Source: Bacillota bacterium
GTDB taxonomy: Bacteria > Bacillota > Clostridia > Peptostreptococcales > Anaerovoracaceae
DNA length: 64,000 nucleotides
NCBI GenBank assembly: GCA_023415235.1
Contig: JAEZLP010000068.1
Coordinates: forward strand, 1-64,000
Direction: 5' to 3'
Position 1 is the stretch's first letter, and each line of letters starts with the position of its first letter. A model generated the notes under the pieces. That model saw only the letters and a list, made by a program, of their open reading frames with translations, did no database searches and had not been told where the DNA came from. Shown piece after piece: positions 15,765 to 25,061 of the stretch. The translations under genes were made by a program, and so were the position numbers.

Positions 15765-17672
15765 TCAGTTTTGGCCCAGCAGTTTCCACACCTTCAGGTA
15801 CAGCGACACCATCGCCCGCGTCTCGAACGAGTCAAGCGACAGCGCCAGCAGCTTCTCGATCCGCTTCTTCCGCCAGATCGCCGTGTTGTGGTGGATGAAC
15901 ATCTTCGCGGCGACGACCCGCAGATTCTCCTCCTCGATAATCCGCTCCAGCGTGGCCAGCAGATTGCTGTCGTGCCTCCGGTCGTACTCCGCCAGGCCGC
16001 CGAGCATATCCCTCACGATCCGCTGGATATTCCTGTCCTTCAGCAGCTGGAAAGCCACCTGATAAAGGCCGGTGTCCGCGTGATGCACCACCGGGCAGCC
16101 CTTCTCGCGCTCGCACAGCAGCAAAGCTTCCGCCGCCCTGCCGTACAGCTCCTCCAGATCGAGCGTCGCCCCCTCGCCCGGAGTCGCCGCCACGCCCACA
16201 GCCACCTGCGTAAATGCGAACCTCGCCTCCGTATCCCTTGCCAGCCGGGCGGCGAACTCCAGCTGGCTCTCCTTCGTCCCCCCCGCCTTGTCTGCAGGCG
16301 CCAGCACCGCGATAAGCCCGTTCGTCTGCCACGCCCACCCCAGCTCGCTCCGCGCCAGCCAGGCGACGATATCGCCCTTGGCGGCCGCCTTCGGCGCCAC
16401 CTGCTCCCCGGTAGGCCAGCATTCCGGCGTCAGCGGCTCCGCCCGCGCCACCGTGAGCGCGAAGCAGGCGTAGTCGGCACGCGTATCCACGCCGTAGCCC
16501 TCCAGCACACTGGCTACATACTCCGCCGGATGGCCACCCGTCACCAGGCTGTTGAAAAACGTACTGCGGCCATAAGCCTGCTCCGCCAACGCCGACTTTT
16601 CCTCGGCAGCTTTCTCCGCCGTGATATCGCGGGCACGGAAAGAAACCGTCCGCTTGCCGCGGTAGCGGCGCGTCATCGGCGCCGCCGTAACCCTGAGGGC
16701 CATCGTCAGCTCGCCGACCTCGGCCCGAAACTCCGTCGTCCGGGCGGCGCCCTCCCGCAGCACGGCAGCCAGCATCGTCAGCAGATCCGCGGCCGCCGGC
16801 GGCGGGAGGGCGGCGCGCACATTCTGCCCCTCGGAGTTGGCCGGCAGTATGCTCTTCTCGCCGAAGCAACGGACAATACCGCCCTCCTCGTCCACGATCA
16901 GCGTCGCCGTGCCCGTGTCCGCGTCCGAGCAATCCTCCAGCAGATCAAGCTGCTCCCTCGCCAGCTCCTCGGTCCGCCGCCGCTCGCTGATATCCAGCGA
17001 CGAAGCCATGGCATACTTCCTGCCCTGGAGCTCGATAAAATCCACGTTTAAAAGCGCCATCACACACTCGCCGTTCTTGGCCCGCACCGGGACATCCTTA
17101 TCCCGGACACAGCCCTCCTCCAGCAGCAGCCTCCTCAGCTCGTCGCGCGTCGCACCGTCCCACAGCCCCAGCTCCGCGCCCGTTTTCCCCAGTACCTCTT
17201 CCGCGGTAAAGCCCAGGCTGCGCAGCCATGTCCCGTTCACCTCGGCGAACCTCGCCTCCGGCCAGGTTAAGAGAGCCATCGCGTGCGGGGTGGCGTCAAA
17301 AACGATCCGCAATCTTTCCTCGGTCAGCTTCATTTCGCTGATATCGCGGAAAGTCGCCGCCAGCCCCTCCTCCGACGGGAATAGGGCCACCTCCACCCAT
17401 CTTCCCGGCTTAGCCGCAAACGTCTCGAAATAGATCGCTTCCTTCAAATCGGTCGCCAGGCGGATATTCTCCGCCAGCAGGGGGATGACGAAACCGGCCG
17501 CGGCGAAATGCTGCCCCGTCGGGTCCTCGCCCGCCGGCGCCAGCATCGACCGGGCCGCCCTATTAATGAAAAATATTCTCCCCGCGCCGTCCAAGGAGAA
17601 AAACCCGTCCACCAGATTGTCGAGGACGCGCAGCAGCTGCGCCTCGTTTTCTTGTTTTTTAACTTTAGGCAT
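15765..17672 (-). CDS. PAS-domain regulator with PucR/CdaR-type HTH
   Basis: 635 residues, cytoplasmic. Three PAS-like modules in series: about 12-112 (LVDGFFSLDGAGRIFFINRA), 118-236 (FAEVNGTWLRSLGFTAEEVL) and 240-365. A middle region of about 190 residues follows, then a C-terminal PucR-family helix-turn-helix (about 570-632) with ENLRVVAAKMFIHHNTAIWR and KKRIEKLL. It is likely a transcription factor that senses a small ligand, redox state or flavin-linked signal through PAS. The C-terminal helix order resembles the CdaR proteins in this window, but the sensor end is different. No obvious target lies in its own operon; the nearest neighbours are a chemoreceptor and ymaF. Confidence 0.8.
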   Translation of the reverse strand: MPKVKKQENEAQLLRVLDNLVDGFFSLDGAGRIFFINRAARSMLAPAGEDPTGQHFAAAGFVIPLLAENIRLATDLKEAIYFETFAAKPGRWVEVALFPSEEGLAATFRDISEMKLTEERLRIVFDATPHAMALLTWPEARFAEVNGTWLRSLGFTAEEVLGKTGAELGLWDGATRDELRRLLLEEGCVRDKDVPVRAKNGECVMALLNVDFIELQGRKYAMASSLDISERRRTEELAREQLDLLEDCSDADTGTATLIVDEEGGIVRCFGEKSILPANSEGQNVRAALPPPAAADLLTMLAAVLREGAARTTEFRAEVGELTMALRVTAAPMTRRYRGKRTVSFRARDITAEKAAEEKSALAEQAYGRSTFFNSLVTGGHPAEYVASVLEGYGVDTRADYACFALTVARAEPLTPECWPTGEQVAPKAAAKGDIVAWLARSELGWAWQTNGLIAVLAPADKAGGTKESQLEFAARLARDTEARFAFTQVAVGVAATPGEGATLDLEELYGRAAEALLLCEREKGCPVVHHADTGLYQVAFQLLKDRNIQRIVRDMLGGLAEYDRRHDSNLLATLERIIEEENLRVVAAKMFIHHNTAIWRKKRIEKLLALSLDSFETRAMVSLYLKVWKLLGQN

Positions 17673-17987
17673 AAAACACCGCCGCTAGCTAAGATTTAAT
17701 TCCGGGTAGTTTAAAAGCATCATTCGGTCTCACCCGCCGATAATCCTCTCCGTTTTCCAGCCGGCAACAAGAAAATTGTCAATCCTTGTCAAAAAAAGAC
17801 AACAGCCCTGCCCCGCGGGGAACTGGCATGCAGATGTGTCACGGCGGCAGTCATTGCGACTGCCGCCGCTCCTATATGATAGCGCCGGGTTAGGAATATA
17901 GGTAGATATTCCTTTCGGGATACTAGTGAGGCGGGAACATCAGTGCCTAAGTTTACATAAGATACATTAAAGAATAAAGGAGGTTTG
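17673..17987 (+). promoter_or_regulatory. ymaF upstream region with two hairpins
   Basis: A 315-bp gap. It contains the hairpin GGCGGCAGT/ACTGCCGCC (17843-17867), first of a recurring family, and a second hairpin GGAATAT-aggtag-ATATTCC (17893-17912) within the probable ymaF leader. No coding frame is seen. The second hairpin could be regulatory; nothing more can be said. Confidence 0.35.
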
Positions 17988-18350
17988 ATGATGGGAGAAG
18001 ATTGTGAGCGCAGCCAGACTCATGTGCATGAATTCTTGGGCAGCACGTTTGTCGCGGAAGAGGAGGAGGAACCGCACAACCACCGTTTTGCCGGTGTTTC
18101 GAGCGAAGTGATTCCCTATGGCGACAGTCATGTACACGAGATACTGACCAATACCGACTTCTTTGAAGACCACCATCACGAAGTCGGTGTTCGGACAGGG
18201 CCGGCGATTTATGTGGCGCCTAAAAAACACGTCCATTTCGCCTATGGCAAAACGACTGTGGACGATAAGCATGTTCATAAATTCGTCTTCGCCACCCTGA
18301 TTGATGAGCCCCTCGTATGGCATCATGTCCCCCATAAAGAAGAAGACTAG
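17988..18350 (+). CDS. ymaF: YmaF-family histidine-rich protein
   Basis: About 120 residues, very rich in His arranged in HxH and HHH motifs (THVHEF, PHNHRF, DSHVHEI, EDHHHEVG, KKHVHFAY, DKHVHKF) and in acidic residues. This repeated pattern is the YmaF family known from Bacillus and other Firmicutes. The motifs suggest metal binding; the cellular role is unknown. AAAGGAGG at about 17976-17983 precedes TTG ATG ATG; the first ATG is taken. Followed by a terminator and an MFS gene on the same strand. Confidence 0.8.
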   Translation: MMGEDCERSQTHVHEFLGSTFVAEEEEEPHNHRFAGVSSEVIPYGDSHVHEILTNTDFFEDHHHEVGVRTGPAIYVAPKKHVHFAYGKTTVDDKHVHKFVFATLIDEPLVWHHVPHKEED

Positions 18351-18377
18351 GTGTCTTCGTCTCCGCAAATGCATCAC

Positions 18378-18412
18378 GGCGGCAGCCGAAAAACTGCCGC
18401 CCAAATTTTTCT
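18378..18412 (+). terminator. Terminator-like hairpin after ymaF
   Basis: GGCGGCAG ccgaaaaa CTGCCGCC then AAATTTTT. Member of the TCACGGCGGCAG hairpin family. Confidence 0.65.
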
Positions 18413-18525
18413 GGCAGGCAAAGCCCGGTATTCCCCGGAAGGCAAAATTGACAAGATATGTTACAATAAAAGATATTGAGCAACTCGCGAATCACGCGGC
18501 AGAATGAAGATTCGGAGGGATTGGT

Positions 18526-19713
18526 TTGCCCGGAGGAAGCAGTCACCTGGTTTTAAACGGCCTACTCTACTTCATGATCCTCACCCTCGGCAGCTCCGCC
18601 AGCATCGCCGGCCTTGTAAACAAGTTCATCGCGGCCCATTACTCCGTCGAGAACTACATCATCGGCTACTGCTTCACCGTATACTCGGTCGCCTACGCCT
18701 CCTCCGTCTTCAGCGTCGGGTGGATGCTGGAGAAGTTCAGCGTCCGCAGCCTGCTGCGGGCCTACTGCGCTCTTGCCGCCCTGGCGATAATCTGCTTCGC
18801 CAACGCGCCCACCCTAATCGTCTTCACGGTCTTCCTGTTCCTGTTCGGCTGCGGCATGGGCATCATGCTGCCGGCAGCCTTTCACGTCACCCTGCTTCTC
18901 TATGACGCCAAAGTCAGGTCGGCAAAATCCATCGCCGTCACCTTCTTCTACGCCGTCGGCTCGATCATCGGCCCCATCTTGGCCGGCCTCGCGCTGGATC
19001 GGGGCGTCACCTGGCAGGGCGTATACTATGCGGTCGTAGCCATGCTGCTCGCCGTCATCCTCGGCACCTTCATCCCCCAGCTTAAAACCTTCGCGCCGAA
19101 AAAAGCCGACCGCGGCGCCGAGAAAGTCGAATGGAGCCTCAACGTATTTCTCGCGGGCCTGTCAGTCTTCTGCTTCATGATCTCCGAATTCATCTTCGGC
19201 TACTGGATCATCCAGTACCTCATGGACCGCCTGGCTGTCGGCGTCGTCCTCGCGAGCGCCGCCCTTTCGCTTTGGTGGGGCTGTATCACCACCGGGCGTC
19301 TGGCCGGCAGCTTCATCCTCTCCAGGATATCGCTCGCCAAATACATCATCGTCAGCTCGGCCGTCGCCAGCGTCGCCTATTTCGGCCTCCTGGGCGCGGC
19401 GACCTACGCGCAGGCCATGGTGCTCATCGGCATAAAAGGCTTCGCCTATTCCAGCCTCTACCCCACCCTCATCTCCTTCGGCACCTTCCAGACCCCCAAG
19501 CCCTCGCCCCGCACCACCTCCTTCTTCCTCGCCTCCGGTTCCGCCGGCATCATATTCTCCGTGATCTTGTCCAGCTCCCTCAAACAATACTTCGATTACG
19601 AAGTCATGCTGGCCGCCGGCGCCTCACTCATAGCCGCGGTAGCCGTAGTAACCGCCGTCGTCGCCCACCGAAACAACAAACGCCCCCACGCCCCCAGCAC
19701 CCCGGCCCAATGA
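18526..19713 (+). CDS. Major facilitator superfamily transporter
   Basis: 395 residues with about twelve hydrophobic segments and a basic Asn/Lys/Pro-rich tail. MFS features include the loop after helix 2 (SVGWMLEKFSVRSLLRAYCA), FLFGCGMGIMLPAAF in helix 4 and a charged central loop (KTFAPKKADRGAEKVEWSL) between the halves. The substrate cannot be read from sequence; it could be a sugar or organic acid carrier. It uses a TTG start with GGAGGG at 18514-18519. A promoter-like TTGACA at 18448 with AGATAT 17 bp later lies upstream. Not obviously in an operon with ymaF because a terminator separates them. Confidence 0.85.
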   Translation: MPGGSSHLVLNGLLYFMILTLGSSASIAGLVNKFIAAHYSVENYIIGYCFTVYSVAYASSVFSVGWMLEKFSVRSLLRAYCALAALAIICFANAPTLIVFTVFLFLFGCGMGIMLPAAFHVTLLLYDAKVRSAKSIAVTFFYAVGSIIGPILAGLALDRGVTWQGVYYAVVAMLLAVILGTFIPQLKTFAPKKADRGAEKVEWSLNVFLAGLSVFCFMISEFIFGYWIIQYLMDRLAVGVVLASAALSLWWGCITTGRLAGSFILSRISLAKYIIVSSAVASVAYFGLLGAATYAQAMVLIGIKGFAYSSLYPTLISFGTFQTPKPSPRTTSFFLASGSAGIIFSVILSSSLKQYFDYEVMLAAGASLIAAVAVVTAVVAHRNNKRPHAPSTPAQ

Positions 19714-19902
19714 AAACAAATGTTTAACCAAATCTGGCGAGAACCGGAAGAATATCCCGGTTCTTTTGATTGATTTCTTAGCAGCAAAATATTATAATAT
19801 AACCGAACGCCTGTTCTGAAATTGAAACCGGCAAACCGGCAGACGGTTTATCTGTTCCGTGACGGTTGAATGGTTTATTGAAGGATAACGGGAGGGAAGC
19901 CG

Positions 19903-20088
19903 TTGATAGAAAAAAGTAGCATTATAGCACTAATAAGAGCGCATATTCCTCAGGCCAATAATGATGTTGTCGAAAGCATTTCAGTGGAGATTATCCAGGA
20001 TGCGGAGGCGATAATTCATTCTATGGTCAGGCAAGCGACAAGCCAGGAGAAAGAAAACCAATACTGGGGCAATTATAAAGGGAAATAA
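19903..20088 (+). CDS. Small protein, unknown
   Basis: 61 residues beginning MIEKSSIIALIRAHIPQAN and continuing into a helical region (VVESISVEIIQDAEAIIHSM). TTG start preceded by GGGAGGG at a good distance and followed after about 10 bp by a terminator hairpin, so it is a self-contained small gene. No family recognised. Confidence 0.55.
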   Translation: MIEKSSIIALIRAHIPQANNDVVESISVEIIQDAEAIIHSMVRQATSQEKENQYWGNYKGK

Positions 20089-20097
20089 AAACATCAC

Positions 20098-20126
20098 GGC
20101 GGCAGTCCATAGGGCTGCCGCCTTTT
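20098..20126 (+). terminator. Intrinsic terminator
   Basis: GGCGGCAG / CTGCCGCC stem followed by TTTT; TCACGGCGGCAG hairpin family. Confidence 0.8.
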
Positions 20127-20483
20127 CGTATCTAGGCATTGCTTTCCGGGAGCGGGGAAGAGGGGACCGCTGCCCTTACGATACTTTGTGCCAATACCCC
20201 GCAGGGGCGCAACCCTCCGGCTCCGGTGCTCCGGGCGAACGCGCCGTGTGCCAATACCCGCCGGTTGGCGCTTGGGTGAGCCTTGACGCTCGTCGGCGGT
20301 CTTACTAAACTCGTCGCCGACTCCACCGCGCCACCGCCAAACGAACGTCCATGTTCGTTGTCGGTTCTCGCCGCCGTCCATGGCGGCTCGCGCGGTGTCG
20401 TTCGCGGCTCCTTCGCTAAGTGCGGCCGCCTCCTCACTCACTGTACGCCGGCTCACTCAAACGCCAACCGCCTGTAGACTGAA
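20127..20483. other. GC-rich non-coding stretch with short repeats
   Basis: About 350 bp without a credible gene. It contains GTGCCAATACCC twice (near 20188 and 20247) and several complementary GC blocks. It looks like a decayed repeat or mobile-element remnant between the small gene and the AT-rich gene at 20484. Confidence 0.35.
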
Positions 20484-21290
20484 TCACTTCAAGAGTAGTT
20501 CAATTTCTTTTGCAAATGTAGGATTTTCAAAGAATTTTTTAAATCCCGCGTATGTTTTCGGATTGGGGATTTTCCGGTTCCCTGTTAAACTGTTTTTGTA
20601 TTTAAAGGCCATCTTTAAGTTGTCAAGAGTCTTATCCATATTGTCTAAGCGCCCATAAGCATATGCCTGGCCATAATAAAACATTGCGTACTCTGAATCA
20701 TTATTAAGACCATAATGAAATATCTCAAGTGCTTTTTCCGGTTTTTCCAAAACGTTATAAGATAGCCCTAAAGCCTCGATATAAAGCCGCCATACGAATT
20801 TATCGAGTGATTCCGTAAGGCTCCTATCCTGTCTTTCGGCGTCTAGAGCCTTTTGCAGGTAAACGGATCCTTTTTCATACTCCCGTTCCCAGAAAAATTC
20901 CATGCCGAAAGAGATATTGTCCCGATAACTTGGAACATAATTCTCGATGAACTTCACTTTTGCGAGAAAATCATCGAATAACCTCTGATCGTCAGGCTTC
21001 ATTATCTTTGATAGATGAATGTCGATCCAGGTTTCCCCATGAGCCAGATATGCGTTAATATGATTGAAGCGTATCTGTTTTCCGTTAAGTTCGATTGTTA
21101 TTATATATTTCAGCAATGCAATATCGTTCTGTTCGCTTGTTTCGATTTGCTCCATCTTAAGCGCTACACCATTAAGCTCCGATGGGCCACCTTCCTTCAT
21201 TTTTTTTAAATAAAATTCCCGGCACTTTTTACTACCACCGATTTCATTCTCTTTTCTAGGAGAAATCCTGCAAAAATCTACAAAAAACAT
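20484..21290 (-). CDS. Tetratricopeptide-like protein, possibly truncated
   Basis: Up to 268 residues, AT-rich compared with neighbours. The C-terminal half has TPR-like helical pairs (WRLYIEALGLSYNVLEKPEK then ALEIFHYGL; YYGQAYAYGRLDNMDKTLDN then LKMAFKY). The N-terminal half is unclear, and the first 30 or so residues (MFFVDFCRISPRKENEIGGS) read poorly, so the true start may be the internal Met before KEGGPSELNG, or the 5' end was lost. No signal peptide or RBS is convincing. Probably a protein-interaction module; likely acquired from elsewhere given base composition. Confidence 0.5.
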   Translation of the reverse strand: MFFVDFCRISPRKENEIGGSKKCREFYLKKMKEGGPSELNGVALKMEQIETSEQNDIALLKYIITIELNGKQIRFNHINAYLAHGETWIDIHLSKIMKPDDQRLFDDFLAKVKFIENYVPSYRDNISFGMEFFWEREYEKGSVYLQKALDAERQDRSLTESLDKFVWRLYIEALGLSYNVLEKPEKALEIFHYGLNNDSEYAMFYYGQAYAYGRLDNMDKTLDNLKMAFKYKNSLTGNRKIPNPKTYAGFKKFFENPTFAKEIELLLK

Positions 21291-21320
21291 CTATTTGGAG
21301 GTTGATTATCACCCATAAAC

Positions 21321-21374
21321 ACATCACGGCGGCAGTTTATCGGACTGCCGCCGCTGTATTAAAAAGATGCCGGC
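21321..21374. repeat. 54-bp direct repeat, copy A
   Basis: Starts ACATCACGGCGGCAG, forms the hairpin GGCGGCAGT/ACTGCCGCC, and continues CGCTGTATTAAAAAGATGCC. Copy B is at 24806-24859. The copies differ only in the hairpin loop (about 50 of 54 identical). Confidence 0.8.
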
Positions 21375-21387
21375 GCGCTGGGCCCGG

Positions 21388-21834
21388 CTAAACGTCTGCC
21401 CGCATTGCCCCGTGTTCTTCCTGGCTGAACAGCTTATCCAGGTCAAGGATGATCAGCAGGCGTTCGCCTACCTTGCCGATACCCCGCAGGAACTCTGCGG
21501 CATGACTGACCGTTTGGGCCTGCTCAATTGCTGTATCTTCCAGCCGCAGCACCTCGCTGACCTCATCTACCACCATCCCAACCTCGCGGCCGGCCGCATC
21601 GACGATCAACGCCTGCGCGTCGTTCGTTCGCGTCCGTGCCAGGCCAAACCTTTTCGCCAGGTCGACCACCGGGATCACCTTGCCCCGGAGATTGATGATT
21701 CCCTCCATATGCTCGGGCGTGTTTGGCAGCCTCGTCGCCCCGCCGTAGCGGATGATTTCCTTCACCTGAGCGATCGCCACGGCGTACTCCTCGCTCCCGA
21801 GCTGGAAAACGACCAATTGTTCCGACGACATCAT
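21388..21834 (-). CDS. cheW: Chemotaxis coupling protein CheW (copy 2)
   Basis: 148 residues. Same blocks as copy 1 (EQLVVFQLGSEEYAVAIAQV, RGKVIPVVDLAKRFGLARTR, ILDLDKLFSQEEHGAM), roughly nine tenths identical by eye. It couples receptors to CheA. The stop lies just past direct repeat A, and the gene follows a chemoreceptor by about 10 bp on the same strand. The duplication with 12841-13284 appears recent or has been homogenised by gene conversion. Confidence 0.93.
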   Translation of the reverse strand: MMSSEQLVVFQLGSEEYAVAIAQVKEIIRYGGATRLPNTPEHMEGIINLRGKVIPVVDLAKRFGLARTRTNDAQALIVDAAGREVGMVVDEVSEVLRLEDTAIEQAQTVSHAAEFLRGIGKVGERLLIILDLDKLFSQEEHGAMRADV

Positions 21835-21843
21835 TTCGCCCTC

Positions 21844-23532
21844 CTATACCCGGAACTTTGCAACCGCTGCTTGCAGATCCTGGGCCAATTTCGCCAGCGC
21901 CTGGCTCGAAGAAGCAATCTCCTCCATCGACGCCAACTGCTCCTCCGTGGCCGCGGAAACGCTCTGGGCCTCAGACGCCGACGACTTGCTCAGCGTATCG
22001 ATCTTGCGCACCGAGCCTACGATCTGCTGGCTGCCGCTCGCCATCTCCTGCACCGCCGCCGAAATTTCCCTTACCTGGCCCGACACCTGCGACACAAGTG
22101 AAATTATCTCACGGAACGCCACGCCGGCGGCGTTGACCACCTCGGCACCGGTTTTCACCTCGCGGGTGCCGTCGTTCATCGCTATGACTGCCTTATCGGT
22201 GTCACCCTGGATCTCGCCGATCAGGTCGGCGATCTTCTTCGCCGCCTCCTGCGACTGCTCGGCCAGCTTCCTGACCTCCTCGGCCACCACCGCGAAGCCC
22301 CGGCCCTGCTCGCCGGCCCGCGCCGCCTCGATCGCCGCGTTCAAAGCCAGCAGGTTCGTCTGCCCGGCGATGCCGGAGATGGTATCCACGATCTGGCCGA
22401 TCTCCTTCGATCGCTCGCCTAGCTTTGCTACCACCACGGCCGAAGTATTTACCGTGTTCTCGATCTGAGTCATCTGGCTGACCGCCTTGTCCACCGCCTG
22501 GCCGCCGTGTTTTGCCCTTTCGGCCGCCTGGGCCGACTGCTCCGCCACCTGGTTTGTGTTGGCCGCTATTTGCTGGATGCCGGCCGACATTTGTTCCGCC
22601 ACTGCCGATGTTTCGTTGGCCGCCGCTAGCTGCTCCGTCGCACCGCTGGCCACATCAGTGATCGAGGCCGCGATCTGGTTAGCCGCCTGGGCGGATTGTT
22701 CCGAGCTGGCTGTAAGCTCTTCGGACGAGGCCGCCACCTGCTCGGCGTTGGCGTTGATCTGCTTAATGAGGTCTTTGAGCTGGACGACCATTGTATTGAA
22801 GGCCGTCGCGAGCTGGCCGATTTCATCCTGACGGTCCACCTTAACCTGTTCAGTCAGGTTGCCGCCCGCTACCTTCTGGGCCACCGCCGCCAGCTGGTTG
22901 ACCGGGCGGGCGATGCTGCGGGCCGCGAAGAACCCGATGAGAATGCCCAGCAGGGCGGCGATCACCCCGGCGGCGATAGCCGCCGTTCGAGCCCGGTGGG
23001 CGTTGTCGACCGCTTTGCTGAGGGCGGCGGTGATTTCCTTGTTGCGGAAGTCCTGGTACTCGTTCGTTTTAGCGTTCAGCGCCCTGCCGATAGGTGCCAT
23101 TTCTGTCAGTGTCTGCAGTGCTTCCTCCATTTTCCCGGCCTGCACCGCGGGGATAAACTTTTTCTCTGCGAGTTCCGAATACTTATCATCCAGAGCCTTA
23201 GCTTCGGTTATCAGTTTTTTCGCTTCCGGTTTAACCGACGTTTTGATCAGTTCCTCTTCGATCTTGGTGTTTTCGTCGGACAGTTTCTTGTAGTCGCTGA
23301 CCATCTGCGGGTTTTTGTAAATGTAATACCCGCGCAGGTGTACGATCTGATCGGAAGCATTGTTATTAATCTGATTGGTTTTAAGCAGCCGGGGCAGCTC
23401 CAGGTTATTGACATTGTCGACGATATTGACCGTATCGCTGACCATCCACACTGTATAGGCGTACCCTGCCGCTGCTACCATAACCACCACCATAAAAAAG
23501 GCCACCATTTTCATCGTAAGATTCATCTTCAT
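21844..23532 (-). CDS. Methyl-accepting chemotaxis protein with four-helix-bundle sensor
   Basis: 562 residues. Membrane segment about 9-29, a periplasmic helical sensor about 35-185 (ASDQIVHLRGYYIYKNPQMV, KKLITEAKALDDKYSELAEK), a second membrane segment about 186-206, HAMP about 208-262, then a cytoplasmic signalling domain with EIGQIVDTISGIAGQTNLLA at the tip. The 4HB_MCP-type sensor differs from the dCache sensor of the receptor at 13305, but the signalling part is almost the same. Ligand unknown. Co-transcribed with cheW copy 2. Start supported by GGAAGGAG upstream. Confidence 0.92.
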   Translation of the reverse strand: MKMNLTMKMVAFFMVVVMVAAAGYAYTVWMVSDTVNIVDNVNNLELPRLLKTNQINNNASDQIVHLRGYYIYKNPQMVSDYKKLSDENTKIEEELIKTSVKPEAKKLITEAKALDDKYSELAEKKFIPAVQAGKMEEALQTLTEMAPIGRALNAKTNEYQDFRNKEITAALSKAVDNAHRARTAAIAAGVIAALLGILIGFFAARSIARPVNQLAAVAQKVAGGNLTEQVKVDRQDEIGQLATAFNTMVVQLKDLIKQINANAEQVAASSEELTASSEQSAQAANQIAASITDVASGATEQLAAANETSAVAEQMSAGIQQIAANTNQVAEQSAQAAERAKHGGQAVDKAVSQMTQIENTVNTSAVVVAKLGERSKEIGQIVDTISGIAGQTNLLALNAAIEAARAGEQGRGFAVVAEEVRKLAEQSQEAAKKIADLIGEIQGDTDKAVIAMNDGTREVKTGAEVVNAAGVAFREIISLVSQVSGQVREISAAVQEMASGSQQIVGSVRKIDTLSKSSASEAQSVSAATEEQLASMEEIASSSQALAKLAQDLQAAVAKFRV

Positions 23533-23785
23533 TCTCCTTCCGTATTTGTCTGTGTAACTTGCGACTTTTCTAGCTGCAAAGACCCGTTATTGCCCCTCCT
23601 TTCTGCATATTCGGACATAAACCACTCAAGTATGTATTCGTTTACCTCAATTTGGCAAAGAAGAGACAAAATTGTCCCCGATTGATTACTACCGAGTAAT
23701 AATCTAAAATAGATAATGTGGCTTGCGGAGGTAGCCTGAGAAGCATCCGGCCCGGTACCAAAGCGGAGAGCGGAAGAGGGATTCA

Positions 23786-24787
23786 GTGGACGACGACAAT
23801 AGTTTTGGTGACTATTTGAAGCAGCTAATGAAGAACCGTAGAATCAAGCCCTCGCAGCTCGCCGCGCGGTTGAATGTCGACCCCTCGCTTGTTCGTAAGT
23901 GGTTGGCCGGCGCGCGGGTACCGCCGCTTAAAGCCAACTATCTTGACCTGATCAGCAGCTATCTCGGGCTTGACGCCGATCAACAGATCCTCCTGAAAAT
24001 AAACCAGTTATACTCGATAGACGAAAAGATAATTACCTTAACCGACCAGCTGCAAATAGCCAAAGATCACGCTGACGAATGCAGGCAGGCTCTCATATCG
24101 CTGCTGCACGCCATCCCGGAAGCCGCCTTTCTTCTCGATTCTACAGGCAGGATTATTGCCGCCAACGAGATAACCGCTCTGCGCCTGGGAGTTAACGGGT
24201 CCGAACTTGTCGGGCTCGATCCGTTCCGACATCTCTCCCCGGGAGTTACCGAATGTCGTCAGCAATATGTCAGGCGCGTCTTTGAAACTGGGCAACCCCA
24301 AACGTTTAAAGACTATCAGGGTTCACGCTGTAAATTCACCTCGATATATCCTGTGACGGATAATACGGGCTCGGTCGCCAAAGTAGTGGTCTGCGGGACG
24401 GATATCACCGATTTCGAAACGGCTTACGCACTGTTGACTGATAGAGAAGAACGGCTGCGGCTTATGTACGAGAACAGCTTCGACGCCATCCTGCTCACTA
24501 GGGCCAATGGGGCTATTCTCGCCGCTAATCCGGCCGCCTGCGACTTTTTTCAGATGACAGAGGCGGAAATCTGTGCCATCGGCAGGAGCGGACTCCTAGA
24601 TCCCGAGGATTCGGCCCTCGCTCCCGCGCTTGCCGAAAGAGCTGCGAACGGGAGAGCGAGGGCGCGACTAACCTTCATAGATAAAAGCGGGACGAAAAAA
24701 TCCGCCATGGTATCATCCGCTCAATTCCGCGATAGTGCGGGGAACCTAAAAGCCTTTGTCATGATCCACGCCATCAACCGGGAATAA
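23786..24787 (+). CDS. XRE-type HTH protein with two PAS domains
   Basis: 333 residues. An N-terminal Cro/XRE helix-turn-helix (about 8-65; LKQLMKNRRIKPSQLAARLN, VDPSLVRKWLAGARVPP) is followed by a short helix, PAS 1 (about 105-220; AAFLLDSTGRIIAANEITAL) and PAS 2 (about 228-333; ILLTRANGAILAANPAACDF). It would bind DNA and sense a signal through PAS in the cytoplasm; no kinase or output domain follows. GTG start with GGAAGAGGG upstream. It is divergent from the chemoreceptor operon, and both are enclosed by the 54-bp direct repeats, so it may control the cheW-receptor pair. Confidence 0.8.
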   Translation: MDDDNSFGDYLKQLMKNRRIKPSQLAARLNVDPSLVRKWLAGARVPPLKANYLDLISSYLGLDADQQILLKINQLYSIDEKIITLTDQLQIAKDHADECRQALISLLHAIPEAAFLLDSTGRIIAANEITALRLGVNGSELVGLDPFRHLSPGVTECRQQYVRRVFETGQPQTFKDYQGSRCKFTSIYPVTDNTGSVAKVVVCGTDITDFETAYALLTDREERLRLMYENSFDAILLTRANGAILAANPAACDFFQMTEAEICAIGRSGLLDPEDSALAPALAERAANGRARARLTFIDKSGTKKSAMVSSAQFRDSAGNLKAFVMIHAINRE

Positions 24788-24805
24788 GCGTCCTTGCAGG
24801 AAAAT

Positions 24806-24859
24806 ACATCACGGCGGCAGTCCAATGGACTGCCGCCGCTGTATTAAAAAGATGCCGGC
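24806..24859. repeat. 54-bp direct repeat, copy B
   Basis: Same sequence as 21321-21374 apart from the hairpin loop. It also serves as a terminator-like hairpin 18 bp after the XRE-PAS gene. Confidence 0.8.
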
Positions 24860-24980
24860 ATCGAGTGGCCGGCGAGAGAGGTAGCAAAGTAGTTGTTTCC
24901 TCGCCTGGAGGGCTATTTCGTTTTTTTGAGCGGCGGTCGCCATGGGAAGCCGCCGCGTTGCTTTCTTAGTGGAGGGAAAT

Positions 24981-25016
24981 CCGCAGAGCCGCGCCGTGGA
25001 GCTTACGGCTCTGCGG
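24981..25016. terminator. Hairpin downstream of glnK
   Basis: CCGCAGAGCCG (24981-24991) pairs with CGGCTCTGCGG (25006-25016). Probably ends the amtB-glnK transcript, though the U-tract is weak. Confidence 0.45.
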
Positions 25017-25061
25017 ATAAAATGCTTATCGGTTACTTAACCGAGGGCAACGAAAGGCCCG

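Noticed and set aside
20094..20456. Minus-strand frame in the GC-rich stretch near 20.2 kb
   Set aside because: It covers a terminator and internal repeats, lacks an RBS and has no protein-like pattern.
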